From Hoylesella shahii DSM 15611 = JCM 12083 (GTDB lineage: Bacteria > Bacteroidota > Bacteroidia > Bacteroidales > Bacteroidaceae): 64,000 bases of DNA. Positions 20,788-30,311 of this stretch are shown piece by piece. The DNA is taken from NCBI RefSeq assembly GCF_000613445.1, contig NZ_BAIZ01000001.1, positions 124,001 to 188,000 of the forward strand. Reading direction: 5' to 3'. Position numbers and translations under genes: made by a program. Every line of letters starts with the position of its first letter. The first letter of the stretch is position 1. The notes beneath the pieces are model-generated. The model had not been told where the DNA came from and searched no databases. It worked only from the letters and a program-made list of their open reading frames with translations.

Positions 20788-21240
20788 CGATGTGTTTTAG
20801 AACCACAACCTTCTAACACAAGATATTTCAAAACGTTATCAATTAACATTCAATAATTATAAATTATATGAATATAACAACGCTAGAATACAAAATAAAA
20901 ATTAAATACGAAAATTCGTGTTAATAAAGAGCAACCCCTAACTTAGAAATGGAATTTTCAAAGAAATTCACTGCTCAAAGTAAAGGATAAAACAGATAAC
21001 TCTTTTAAACAATATTTAATATATCATACAAAAGACAAGAATATTTCCAAATAATATACATATATATCGAAACCATGAAAACAAAGGCAATGTTTCCCAA
21101 CCTATGTGTTTGGCCTATTCAATATCAAAATACCATTACACATCCTTGAAGCGCTATGCGCAGAAGCAACCTTAATAAGCCATGAACATGCACAAAGTTA
21201 GTTCACATCACAATGATGGGTAAAACAAAAACGCCTGAAG

Positions 21241-21307
21241 CCTCGAGATGGGTTATTCAAAACGCCACGTTCAATAACGATGCGCTTTGAACCCCATCCG
21301 GCCGAGG
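21241..21307 (+). promoter_or_regulatory. Long hairpin in the lipoprotein operon leader
   Basis: CCTCG (21241-21245) pairs with CGAGG (21303-21307), GATGGG with CCCATC, and TTCAAAACGC with GCGCTTTGAA (one mismatch). They enclose a 16-base loop. Short asymmetric internal loops separate the helices. It is GC-rich in an otherwise AT-rich leader. I do not recognise a known riboswitch. Confidence 0.55.
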
Positions 21308-21544
21308 TACAAAGAATCATTAACAATAAATACATCACCATGCAATTTATCATTAATAACTATAATAAGATATTCTACCATGTGAGATGTAAACACAAAA
21401 TGAATCTCCAAGATGTTCATTAACAACTCTCAACTTTATTTGCTAATGCAAATATGCCAAAACAATAACCAGCAGCAACAAAGCAGCAAAACCATGGATA
21501 CACCCCAACATATTGCTACGAGATTGAACCAAATCGAATAAATA

Positions 21545-21802
21545 ATGAAGGAAGAATCACCACAAGAAAAAGGAAAATGCCAACACAAACTGGTATATAT
21601 CTCCCCACATATTTTTACAGAAGAATTGGCGATTCAAAGGAATCTACTCCAAACTTCAGCAAAAGGAGGAAATAAGCCTCTACCAAATGGAGGGAACGTA
21701 AATAATAACACGGGTAGTTCAGGTGGAGATGCTGGCTCAGCTGAAGATGATGGTTCACCTATCAACAACAGTAAAGCTGGTGGTTTCTACGAATGGGATT
21801 AA
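21545..21802 (+). CDS. Small Gly/Asn/Ser-rich protein ending in EWD
   Basis: This 85-residue protein has a polar N-terminus, a middle segment YISPHIFTEELAIQRNLLQTS, and a Gly/Asn/Ser/Asp-rich tail (GGDAGSAEDDG, then AGGFYEWD). From memory it resembles short Prevotella proteins with a P-x-I..LL..S stretch and a GGDA..EWD-like end, whose function is unknown. It lies upstream of two surface lipoproteins and probably shares their transcript. No signal peptide is visible. It could be a precursor peptide or a non-functional frame; the ordered pattern favours a gene. Confidence 0.5.
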   Translation: MKEESPQEKGKCQHKLVYISPHIFTEELAIQRNLLQTSAKGGNKPLPNGGNVNNNTGSSGGDAGSAEDDGSPINNSKAGGFYEWD

Positions 21803-21846
21803 CCTATATTTATTACATTATGATAAAACGTAGGAAAACAAGAATC

Positions 21847-23549
21847 ATGAAAATAAGAACACGATATAAAGGATTACTTTTAAAGTCGTCTTTCACTCTT
21901 TGTCTGTTTTTCTCCATTTTTAGTTGTGCAAATGATCTTACTAATAAAGAGCAAACAGAGGGAAGGGATATAAAAAAAGAGTTTAATTCTAAGTCTTTCA
22001 CTGGGATTTCATCGTCTCAAAAAGAATATACGCCCCATAAAACAAAAACAGCAGGGAGGTACAAGCTCTTAAAAAACAGTAATAATGGAATTAGATTCTA
22101 CTGGGACGTAAATGACTATAACAACCTATGGGTAAATATAGGTGGAACCTACAAATGGCAGCGATTTAATAAACAAGACACCCTTGTAAAAGACAGTGAT
22201 AAAATAACAAGTGCAAGGTTTTATTTATATAAAGGCATTCAACTCACAGAGGAAAGATACCCCATTTGGTATAGTCACTACGGAATTAATAACGAAACCC
22301 GTCAGACTTATATTCCTACTAATCTTGCGCAAGAGAAAGCTGGTGATTTTACAGACCTAGCATCAAAAGGTGATTGTGGCTTTGCTACAGCAGAAGATAA
22401 TGGTATATGGTATAGCTTTACTCTACAGCATGCCATCTCGTATCTCACCTTTATGCCCTACGCAGGTGAGGGAAAGAGTAAAGAAGCATTGAAGAAATGT
22501 AAATTAACGAAAATTACTTTTACTAGCGATGAATATAGCCATGGTCACTTCTATTTTGACGACAATGGTATTCTAGACGAAAGTAAAAGACCTGTAGGTC
22601 AACGACAAACAAGATACTTAACCTGCGGAGACGGACATCAAGACAATGGCTTCAAGATGGCCAGTAATCAGGAAGAAGCAAAGAGTCTCGGGGCATTGAT
22701 GGTTATGGCACCAGGTACATATCACAACATAGAAGTAACTTATACGCTGTACGATCCCATAGTTGGAACAACAGGTGTATTTAAGAAGAAAATAGCAGAA
22801 ATCACTTTAAGACCTGGAAAAAATAAGGTCATGTATTCCCAATTGGTAGCAGACGACGTTTCTCATTTATTTGGAAAATACCACATGTGGGGAGCTAGTC
22901 AGTTTTACTGGCAGGGACACGAAAGCAACGCACACCATAAATGGAGGAAAGGAGGAGTGGCAGGTTTAGCAGGTTTTCCAACCTCTGGAGATCCTCGCTA
23001 TTACAGCAACTATTATTCTCCTGGTGCCAGTAATACAGCACCAGTGGGTTCTATTACTAGTACAGTTCCTTCAGCAAACTTTCTTAGTTGGTATGTAAAA
23101 CTTGGAGATCCACGCTGGGACGATTCCCCCTTCACTTACGACGGACACCTATTCACTGGTAGAATGTGGTTTCGTAGACGCCAGTATTTTGGACTCACAG
23201 ATGCGCAAATGAACGAAAGAAACGCACAAGGAGACGATTGTAGAATACGTCAAGATGCATCAGTGGGTAATAATGCCACATCATGGGAGGATGTTCCCGA
23301 AAGTAATCGTTCAAAATACTTCTGCATCATGGCACTTGGTATTATGATTCAGGGGGACAACTTCATATGGGAGACGCTTATGAGGGAAGATACTGGACCA
23401 GCACATGTGTAACCAATCGTCCTGGTGAAGGCCCTTATTGGGCATATTACCTCCTAATTAGAAGGAATTTTGTAGGAGTGTATGGCGGTTTGAGAAATAC
23501 CGAAGCGGTAAAACTCTATGGATATCAACTTTGGCCCGGTGAAAATTAA
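21847..23549 (+). CDS. Fimbrillin-like surface lipoprotein with FISUMP-like end, frameshifted near 23340
   Basis: The start at 21847 gives a signal peptide and lipobox (LFFSIFSCAN, Cys about residue 27). The N-terminal half has a fimbrillin-type beat of beta-strands (GIRFYWDVNDYNNLWVNIG, then YLTFMPYAGEG). The end has the FISUMP-like pattern GYYDSGG..GRYWTSTC...YWAYYLLIRR...YGYQLWPGEN. The frame breaks at CTTGGTATTATG. Adding C gives ALG-YYDSGGQLHMGDAYEG and one protein of about 568 residues. It is paralogous to the next gene. It is probably a cell-surface adhesin or pilus-associated lipoprotein, by inference from the domains. Confidence 0.75.
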
Positions 23550-23574
23550 AGAACACAATAACAAATTAGTAACC

Positions 23575-25221
23575 ATGTCTAAATTATCATATAGAACATT
23601 AAGCCTTTTCCTCCTCACATGCGTATTGGTTTTAACACCAACGGCATGCGTAGAAAAAGACGACCAGGGTCAACAACAAGACACTAATCAAGACCTAGGG
23701 TCTGTAGTAAGTTTTTCAGGAACTTTTGAAAACGCCAAGACACGAACAAGTGGAAAGTATGGTATAATTAAACCTAACGACTTAGGCATTACCTTCTACT
23801 GGACACCAAACGACTATCAACACCTTTTTATAAACAAAGGCACAGACGCTGAGCCTGTTTGGGAAAAATCCACAGGACAACATTGGAACGACAAAGAGGC
23901 AACAACTCACGCTGAATCCGCTAATTTTAGGTTTAGGGGAATATACCCAAATAGACACTACACCTTACTCTATGTAGGAGGGGATCAATCTAGCGCAGCT
24001 AAGGACAAATTATATGTTACATTCGCGCCTACGCAAAAGCAAATTTCACTAGAGGACTCGGAAATGGCAAATAGTGGCGATTGTGGGGTTGCAGTTACAG
24101 AATGCGAATATTATAACAAGAAAGGTGTTGGTTATGGATATCATGGTGATAGACATAAGTTTGTGCTTGAACATAAAGCTGCATACATTACTTTCATGCC
24201 CTACAATCCTCGCGGTGACATTAGGAATACTCGTTTAATTTCAGTGCAACTAATTGCGGACCAAAGTGTTTGGGGTAAATTCCCGTTTACCGCAAAAGGC
24301 GTAGATATTAGTAAACGTCCTTTAAACAAAACAAAAGTAACCTTAAAACTTGACCAACCTGGTAAAAGTAATGGCCTACCCATTACATCAAACAAGGAGT
24401 CCGCTAGAGATAGCGTCGGTATACTGATAATACCTCCTGGCAAATACACAAACGTTAGAGTAAAATATATCATAAAAGACCATAGTACAAATAATCGTCA
24501 CACCGTAACAAAACGATATCCTGTGTTGGACTTACCCGCTGGAACAAATCAGCCAGTATTTTGGAGGCTTAACGTTGAAGACTTTACACCTTCTTTTGTT
24601 AACTACAGCATGTGGGGAGCGGAAGAATTGTATTATACCCTAGACATGAAAGCACCTCGCAATTGGAATAAAAATGCCTCGGGTATACCTGCACCAGAAA
24701 ATGAAATATGGCCTCAAGGAGACGACGACCAACGTTGGTACAGTGAAGAAAGTGAAGCGCCTGCAGGTGTACCAACTGACATAGACTTTACTCCGAACGA
24801 TGCGGCTTATTTTTTTACTAAAGAATGTTTTTGGGACAAAGAGTTCTTATGGTCTTTTGACGGACACCTTTACCAAGGCGTATTATGGGTACCAACCATA
24901 CGAAGTGGGCACTCTATCGCCTATGATGGTAAAAATTGGAAGAATGAAGCCGTATCTGTAAGTAAAACTAAAATAGACGAGAATGAAGACATAAAACACC
25001 CATATGTTGGATACTATCCACTACCACTGTTAGGCAGATATATCAATGGTGCACTAGTTGAAGTTGGTAAAGCTGGATATTACTGGATTAATGGCGCTGA
25101 CCCAAATAACCCAGAAAGTAAAGCATACTATATAAAAGTAACTAAAGATGGAGTGAGCTTACACAACGATGGTGACAAAAAGTGGGGCTGCATACCATTT
25201 ACAGGCGATATCCGCCCGTAA
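23575..25221 (+). CDS. Fimbrillin-like surface lipoprotein, paralogue of the upstream gene
   Basis: The start at 23575 gives a 548-residue protein with a lipobox ending in LTPTACVEK (Cys about residue 24). It shares GITFYWTPNDYQHLFINKG, SGDCGVAV, YITFMPYN, SKRPLNKT and FDGHLYQGVLW with the upstream paralogue, in the same order. The C-terminal segment LPLLGRYINGAL..GYYWINGA...AYYIKV looks like a FISUMP module. Only 25 bases separate the genes, so the pair arose by tandem duplication and is co-expressed. It is intact, unlike its neighbour. Confidence 0.8.
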   Translation: MSKLSYRTLSLFLLTCVLVLTPTACVEKDDQGQQQDTNQDLGSVVSFSGTFENAKTRTSGKYGIIKPNDLGITFYWTPNDYQHLFINKGTDAEPVWEKSTGQHWNDKEATTHAESANFRFRGIYPNRHYTLLYVGGDQSSAAKDKLYVTFAPTQKQISLEDSEMANSGDCGVAVTECEYYNKKGVGYGYHGDRHKFVLEHKAAYITFMPYNPRGDIRNTRLISVQLIADQSVWGKFPFTAKGVDISKRPLNKTKVTLKLDQPGKSNGLPITSNKESARDSVGILIIPPGKYTNVRVKYIIKDHSTNNRHTVTKRYPVLDLPAGTNQPVFWRLNVEDFTPSFVNYSMWGAEELYYTLDMKAPRNWNKNASGIPAPENEIWPQGDDDQRWYSEESEAPAGVPTDIDFTPNDAAYFFTKECFWDKEFLWSFDGHLYQGVLWVPTIRSGHSIAYDGKNWKNEAVSVSKTKIDENEDIKHPYVGYYPLPLLGRYINGALVEVGKAGYYWINGADPNNPESKAYYIKVTKDGVSLHNDGDKKWGCIPFTGDIRP

Positions 25222-25292
25222 CATCAACGCATAATATATGCATATAAGTTGAACTCGTTTTTATCAATCAATAATACTTCATAGCTTAATTA

Positions 25293-25325
25293 AAAGGCAG
25301 GCTGATGCGATATCAGCCTGCCTTT
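25293..25325 (+). terminator. Strong terminator of the lipoprotein operon
   Basis: AAAGGCAGGCTGAT (25293-25306) pairs perfectly over 14 bases with ATCAGCCTGCCTTT (25312-25325) around a 5-base loop, followed by GTTTT. Confidence 0.9.
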
Positions 25326-25407
25326 GTTTTACGCATAGTTAACCGCATAGTTTTAAGAGATTTATTAGATTTCGGCGCATAGCGCGTAATATATGATAAA
25401 AAATACG

Positions 25408-25415
25408 TAATTTTG
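25408..25415 (+). promoter_or_regulatory. -7 box immediately before the DUF4199 gene
   Basis: TAATTTTG ends only 6 bases before the ATG at 25422. Transcription from it would start at or within a few bases of the start codon, predicting a leaderless message. Confidence 0.6.
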
Positions 25416-25421
25416 CACTGC

Positions 25422-25940
25422 ATGAACTTTTTAGAATCATTGAAACAACTAAAGGCATTTGCCCGCCAAGACGGTGCCATTTTGGCATTGGTATGGATTG
25501 TATCGTTCCTCTTCACCATGCTGCTACCTCAGTCGGCGATGGGGAATATCCTTACATTCTCCACACCATTCGTTGTAACTTGGCGCTTGCGAGCCTTTCG
25601 CGACTACGCTCTCGATGGACATATATCCTATCGTCGAGCTTTGGCTTACTCATGGTACACATTTGTCTATGCCTCACTTATCTTTGCTTTAGCGCAATAT
25701 CTCTACATTCGCTTCTACGACTCGATGTCGCTCGTCACAATGATGAGCAACTCGATAAAAGCCTTTGGTGCTACATATGAGCAAATGGGCATCAACGAAA
25801 CCCAGATGCAAGAGTCGGCAAAACTTCTCACCTCGCTCACTCCTATGGAGCTTACGTTTCTATTTTTCACCCAAAACGTCTTTATAGGCTGTATCCTGAG
25901 CCTCATAACTGCTGCATTTGGAATGAAACGAGTACGATAA
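25422..25940 (+). CDS. DUF4199 family membrane protein
   Basis: The ATG at 25422 gives 172 residues (MNFLESLKQLKAFARQDGA). There are about four hydrophobic segments, near residues 18-34, 40-50, 73-93 and 145-165, and a basic C-terminus. Length and topology fit DUF4199, an inner-membrane family of Bacteroidetes of unknown function. It is commonly encoded next to a DPM1-like glycosyltransferase, as here, suggesting a role in lipid-linked sugar handling (inference). Confidence 0.75.
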   Translation: MNFLESLKQLKAFARQDGAILALVWIVSFLFTMLLPQSAMGNILTFSTPFVVTWRLRAFRDYALDGHISYRRALAYSWYTFVYASLIFALAQYLYIRFYDSMSLVTMMSNSIKAFGATYEQMGINETQMQESAKLLTSLTPMELTFLFFTQNVFIGCILSLITAAFGMKRVR

Positions 25941-26161
25941 ACAAGCAAAGTTTTAACACCGCTTTGAACAAAACGCCCAACAGCTTCTATGCATGGCGCG
26001 GTATTACGAAAGAGTACAAAAAACCACAAGGCAGGTAGCAAGACTGTAAAAGCTTCAAACAGAGACAACAAAAAAGCAAGCTATCGTAAGAAAAGCCATT
26101 AGCCCAATTAAGAGAATAACAAAGATTAATCAACATAACTAATAAGACAACACAAACAAAA

Positions 26162-27124
26162 ATGGACATTTCTGTAGTTATACCCCTATACAACGAAGAC
26201 GAATCACTACCCGAACTCTATGCATGGATTGAGCGAGTGATGAACGATAACCACTTTTCATTCGAAGTGATTTTCGTCAACGATGGTTCTACCGATCGCT
26301 CTTGGGAAGTGATTGAAGAACTAAGCAAGCAGTCTGAACACGTTCGGGGAATAAAGTTCAGACGCAACTATGGTAAAAGTCCCGCTCTCTACTGTGGGTT
26401 CAAAGAGGCCAAAGGCAACGTGGTAATAACCATGGATGCCGACTTACAGGACTCGCCCGACGAAATACCCGAACTCTACCGCATGATAATGGAAGAGAAA
26501 TATGACCTTGTCTCGGGCTATAAACAAAAACGATACGACCCACTTTCAAAAACCATTCCCACCAAATTATTCAATGCCACGGCAAGAAAAATTAGCGGAA
26601 TAAAAAACCTTCACGACTTTAATTGCGGACTAAAAGCCTATCGCAAGGCGGTGGTGAAGAACATCGAGGTATATGGCGAAATGCATCGCTACATCCCCTA
26701 TCTTGCAAAAAACGCAGGGTTTGGTAGAATTGGAGAAAAGGTGGTGCAACATCAGGCTCGTAAATATGGCAGTTCTAAATTTGGACTCAATCGTTTTTTC
26801 AATGGTTATCTAGACCTTATCACACTTTGGTTTCTCAGTAATTTCGGAAAAAAACCCATGCATGTATTTGGGCTTTTGGGCTCGCTGATGTTTCTGTTGG
26901 GCTTTATCGCCACCTGTTTGTTGGGTGTCGACAAGTTATATTGCCTCGCACAAGGCATTCCACAACGACTCATAACCGACTCGCCCTATTTTTATCTCTC
27001 GTTAACAACAATGATGATAGGCACACAACTATTTCTTGCTGGATTTTTGGGCGACCTCATCAGTCGCAATTCGCCAGGAAGAAACGACTATCAAATAGAG
27101 GAGGAAATAAGATGCGGAGAATAA
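26162..27124 (+). CDS. Family 2 glycosyltransferase, polyprenyl-phosphate type
   Basis: This 320-residue protein begins with ISVVIPLYNEDESLPELY and has VNDGSTDRSWEV, the metal-binding DADLQDSPDEIPEL, and HDFNCGLKAYRK. This is the pattern of dolichol/undecaprenyl-phosphate glycosyltransferases. Two C-terminal transmembrane helices (about 232-255 and 275-297) anchor it in the inner membrane. It should transfer a sugar to a polyprenyl phosphate for envelope glycan synthesis. Its 3' end overlaps the DUF6452 start by 13 bases, indicating translational coupling. Confidence 0.92.
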   Translation: MDISVVIPLYNEDESLPELYAWIERVMNDNHFSFEVIFVNDGSTDRSWEVIEELSKQSEHVRGIKFRRNYGKSPALYCGFKEAKGNVVITMDADLQDSPDEIPELYRMIMEEKYDLVSGYKQKRYDPLSKTIPTKLFNATARKISGIKNLHDFNCGLKAYRKAVVKNIEVYGEMHRYIPYLAKNAGFGRIGEKVVQHQARKYGSSKFGLNRFFNGYLDLITLWFLSNFGKKPMHVFGLLGSLMFLLGFIATCLLGVDKLYCLAQGIPQRLITDSPYFYLSLTTMMIGTQLFLAGFLGDLISRNSPGRNDYQIEEEIRCGE

Positions 27125-27603
27125 TTCCACTACTCGTAATAACCATTGCGCTACTGGCTGCTTGCTCGTCTATTGACTGTCCGTTCAACAATACGGTTTA
27201 TTCGCAATACACTTTAGCTAAAGGCAATAGCCTTAATCCCGACACACTAAACGACACGCTCACCATTTTCACAAAGCGCAGCAACGGACAAGACACCATT
27301 ATATATAACAAAGGTGTAAAGACAACACAACTAAACCTTCCAATGAGCTATACGCGCAATGAAGATGTGCTGGTGTTTCAGCTAAAAGACACCCTGGGCA
27401 ACATTGTGCACGACACCATCAAAGTGAGCAAAACAAACACGCCACACTTCGAGTCAGTAGATTGTGACATGACTTATTTTCACACAATAACGGCAGTTAG
27501 CACATCTAAACATGCCATCGACTCTGTTGTTCTCATCAACCCAAACGTTACATATGACACTTCTTCGCCACATTTCCGCATCCACTTTAAGAGCGGCCAC
27601 TAG
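27112..27603 (+). CDS. DUF6452 family lipoprotein
   Basis: The start at 27112 is preceded by AGGAGG and gives 163 residues with a lipobox (LLAACSS, Cys about residue 18), followed by SIDCPFNNTVYSQY. The C-terminal part is beta-rich (HFRIHFKS). It overlaps the glycosyltransferase upstream and the DUF6048 gene downstream, a compact run that recurs in Bacteroidales. It is probably an envelope lipoprotein working with the DUF6048 barrel. The function is unknown. Confidence 0.8.
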   Translation: MRRIIPLLVITIALLAACSSIDCPFNNTVYSQYTLAKGNSLNPDTLNDTLTIFTKRSNGQDTIIYNKGVKTTQLNLPMSYTRNEDVLVFQLKDTLGNIVHDTIKVSKTNTPHFESVDCDMTYFHTITAVSTSKHAIDSVVLINPNVTYDTSSPHFRIHFKSGH

Positions 27604-28247
27604 TGTTTTGCTAGCCTTTGGTGCTTTGACAACCAGTGCACAGATACTTAAGTCCGAAACTCAAAGCCCCGACACCACCCGCTTTTTCCGTGGCCTTCAG
27701 GTCATGGCAGATGTGGTTGGGCCAATACAATTGGCCGTCAGCGACTACGGACAATATGAGGCTGCGCTGCGAATAAACTTCAAAGACAGATATTTTCCTG
27801 TATTTGAGGTGGGTTATGGCAGTGCCAACCACGAAGACGATCCGGTAACTCACGTGATGTACAAAACAGCTGCACCATATGGCAAGGTGGGTTTTGACTA
27901 CAACATCATGAAAAATAAACATGATGTCTATCGCGTATACGTAGGAGCAAGATATGCTTTCACCTCATTCAAATACGATGTAGCAGCTCTGTACTAAACG
28001 ATCCCGTTTGGCAAGACCACGCTGCCATACAGATTAACAATGCTTCAGCCACTGCCATTGGGCAGAATTGGTGTTCGCAGTCGACGCAAAGATTTGGGGG
28101 CCGGTGCATTTAGGATGGTCGGCCCGATATAGACGCCGCCTGACACACAACGATGGCGATGCAGGAAACGTGTGGTACGTGCCAGGATTTGGGAAAACAG
28201 GCACATCCCGACTGGGTGCCACATTCAACATCATCATCACCTTATAA
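27554..28247 (+). CDS. DUF6048 family outer-membrane-like protein, two frameshifts
   Basis: The start at 27554 gives a signal peptide (ALTTSAQ, about residue 31), then beta-strand-rich sequence with GKVGFDYNIMKNK and YVGARYAFTSFKYDV. Two single-base losses break the rest. One is at GCAGCTCTG (AGCT at 27985-27988). The other is between about 28056 and 28072. With both restored it reads LNDPVWQDHAAIQINNAS, then VDAKIWGPVHLGWSARYRRRL and WYVPGFGKTGTSRLGATFNII, the conserved end of the family. Full length is about 231 residues. It overlaps DUF6452 by 50 bases. Confidence 0.75.
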
Positions 28248-28379
28248 CAATTTCGATGCACGCACACGGCCACACGCCATTCTTTTACGTCCACCGACAA
28301 CGTGCATACCAATATTATATAGGCTGCATAAAAAGAGTATGCCAGCAAAACTCAAGATAACAAGACTCTAAACAAACAA

Positions 28380-29408
28380 ATGAACACTCCAAATAGAAAA
28401 CGCCGCCTGCTTTGGCAGATTCCATTTCTGTTGCTGCTTATAATAGGCACTATCTACATCATCAAGCAACAACAAGATACACCCTATCAACACGATAGCG
28501 GAACAGTGTTTGGCACCACATACAGCATTATTTATCAAAGCAATGATAATTTGAATAAAGAAATTATGGCCGCACTTAACGAGGTAGACCAATCCATGTC
28601 TACTTTCAACAAAGGTTCGGTTATCTCTAAAATTAATCGTAACGAACAGGTGCAACCCGACAAGATGTTCGCAGACGTATTTCAATTGGCCGAAAAAATA
28701 TCCAACGAAACCAATGGAGCGTTTGATGTAACCGTGGCTCCACTTGTCAACGCTTGGGGATTTGGCTTTAAAAGCGGTGTTCGTCCCACCCCACATGCCA
28801 TCGACAGCATAAAGCAATTTATTGGTTATAAAAAAGTGTCTTACGTGGATGGGCGCATCAAAAAGAAAGACCCACGCCTGATGCTCGACTTCAGCGCAAT
28901 CGCCAAAGGCTATGGTAGCGATGTTGTTGCAAGTTTGCTAAAACGCAAAGGAATAGAAAACTTTATGGTAGAAATTGGTGGAGAAATCGTTACACGTGGC
29001 ATTAGCGAAAAACGACTGCCTTGGAAAGTGGGCGTAACCAAACCCTCTGACGATTCGTTAAACGTAAACCAAGAGATACAAACCATCTTAAACGTTACCA
29101 ATAAGGCCATGGCCACAAGTGGCAATTACCGAAAGTTCTATTATAAAAACGGTAAAAAATATGCTCACACCATCGACCCTATGACGGGATATCCTGTACA
29201 ACATAATATCCTTTCATCTACCGTACTGGCTAGTAACTGCGCTGAAGCCGATGCATACGCCACTGCCTTTATGGTGCTAGGACTGGAAAAGGCGCAAAAA
29301 GTGTTAGACCAACATCCCGAACTAATGGCCTATTTCATTTATTCGGATAAGGATGGCAAAAATGCAGTGTGGTTCTCTTCATCGCTAAAAGATAAGATAC
29401 AAAAATAA
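28380..29408 (+). CDS. apbE: FAD:protein FMN transferase
   Basis: This 342-residue protein has an N-terminal membrane anchor (about residues 11-28). Its ApbE features include GTTYSIIY, AFDVTVAPLVNAWGFG, LDFSAIAKGYGSDVV, MVEIGGEIVTRG, ATSGNYRKFY and the metal-binding AHTIDPMTGYP. It attaches FMN covalently to threonine in flavoproteins such as the Na+-translocating NADH:quinone reductase and Rnf subunits, on the periplasmic side. It follows the DUF6048 gene by 132 bases. Confidence 0.93.
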   Translation: MNTPNRKRRLLWQIPFLLLLIIGTIYIIKQQQDTPYQHDSGTVFGTTYSIIYQSNDNLNKEIMAALNEVDQSMSTFNKGSVISKINRNEQVQPDKMFADVFQLAEKISNETNGAFDVTVAPLVNAWGFGFKSGVRPTPHAIDSIKQFIGYKKVSYVDGRIKKKDPRLMLDFSAIAKGYGSDVVASLLKRKGIENFMVEIGGEIVTRGISEKRLPWKVGVTKPSDDSLNVNQEIQTILNVTNKAMATSGNYRKFYYKNGKKYAHTIDPMTGYPVQHNILSSTVLASNCAEADAYATAFMVLGLEKAQKVLDQHPELMAYFIYSDKDGKNAVWFSSSLKDKIQK

Positions 29409-29470
29409 GTGTAGCCTTTGTAGCTGCTACAGTAGGCATTACATAAACCGAAAACACCGTATAAGCACAG

Positions 29471-30150
29471 ATGCAACACATGCCTCTTTATGCCAAGCTG
29501 ATAGAGTTGCCCATGTTTCAAGGCATGAGCACAGACGACCTTGTTGCTGTACTGGGGCAAACAAGGTTTGACTTTGCACAAAAAAAAGCCGAAGAAACAA
29601 TTGCAAAAGCAGGAAACGAATGTACACACCTTTGTTTTTTACTTAACGGAAAAATGCAAGTTGCATCGCAAGCCGATGACAATAGCTACACATTTATCGA
29701 AGAAATTGATGCTCCATATATTCTTCAGCCCGAAAATCTCTTTGGTATATCGCCCCGTTACACCCGCACCTTCATCGCTCAGTCAACATGTAGCCTACTG
29801 CTTCTAAGCAAAAGCGAGGTGTTAAGGCTAACCGACGACTTTATAATTTTTAAGTTTAACCTGCTTAACACCATCTCAACACAAGCCCAAAAAGCAGCTA
29901 GACAGCTTGGAGACACTGCCGTTCGCCTCTACTACATCGCATTGCACGCTTCTTCATAGTTCATTGTCTGCACCCAGCAGGCAAAAAGCTAGTGCATATC
30001 AAGATGGAAAAACTTGCAAACGAGATGAACGACAGCCGCCTTAATGTATCAAGGGCACTCAACCATATGCAGAGTCAAGGTCTTATAGAATTAAAACGAG
30101 GACGAATTGCCATTCCCATGCTTGAGAAATTAGTAACCGAATGGGGATAA
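29471..30150 (+). CDS. Crp/Fnr family transcription regulator, frameshifted near 29946
   Basis: The N-terminal 160 residues form a cyclic-nucleotide-binding-like beta-roll (MFQGMSTDDLVAVLG, CTHLCFLLNGKMQVAS, DAPYILQPENLFG). After a one-base loss at GCACGCTTC, the second frame gives HIKMEKLANEMNDSRLNVSRAL and GLIELKRGRIAIPMLEKL, the winged helix DNA-binding domain. The restored length is about 226 residues. No iron-sulphur Cys cluster is evident, so it is not a classical FNR. Its targets are unknown; apbE and rsfS flank it. Confidence 0.8.
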
Positions 30151-30273
30151 CCCCCACTCAGCAACATCATTCGCATGCCAATTAACTTCAATAAATGCAA
30201 CTCTTGCTGCAACTTTACATCCTATTTTGGCGTAAATATGCAGCAAATCGCGCACAAATCGAATAAATTATCT

Positions 30274-30281
30274 TAACTTTG
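30274..30281 (+). promoter_or_regulatory. -7 box upstream of rsfS
   Basis: TAACTTTG lies 31 bases before the rsfS start. There is no clear TTTG at -33. Confidence 0.55.
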
Positions 30282-30311
30282 TAGCTTCAAAGAAATTACA
30301 TCAACATCAGA

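Noticed and set aside
20908-20919. ACGAAAATTCGT as a recombinase site for an invertible promoter
   Set aside because: I found no matching inverted partner on the other side of the promoter at 20757-20787 and no recombinase gene in the window.
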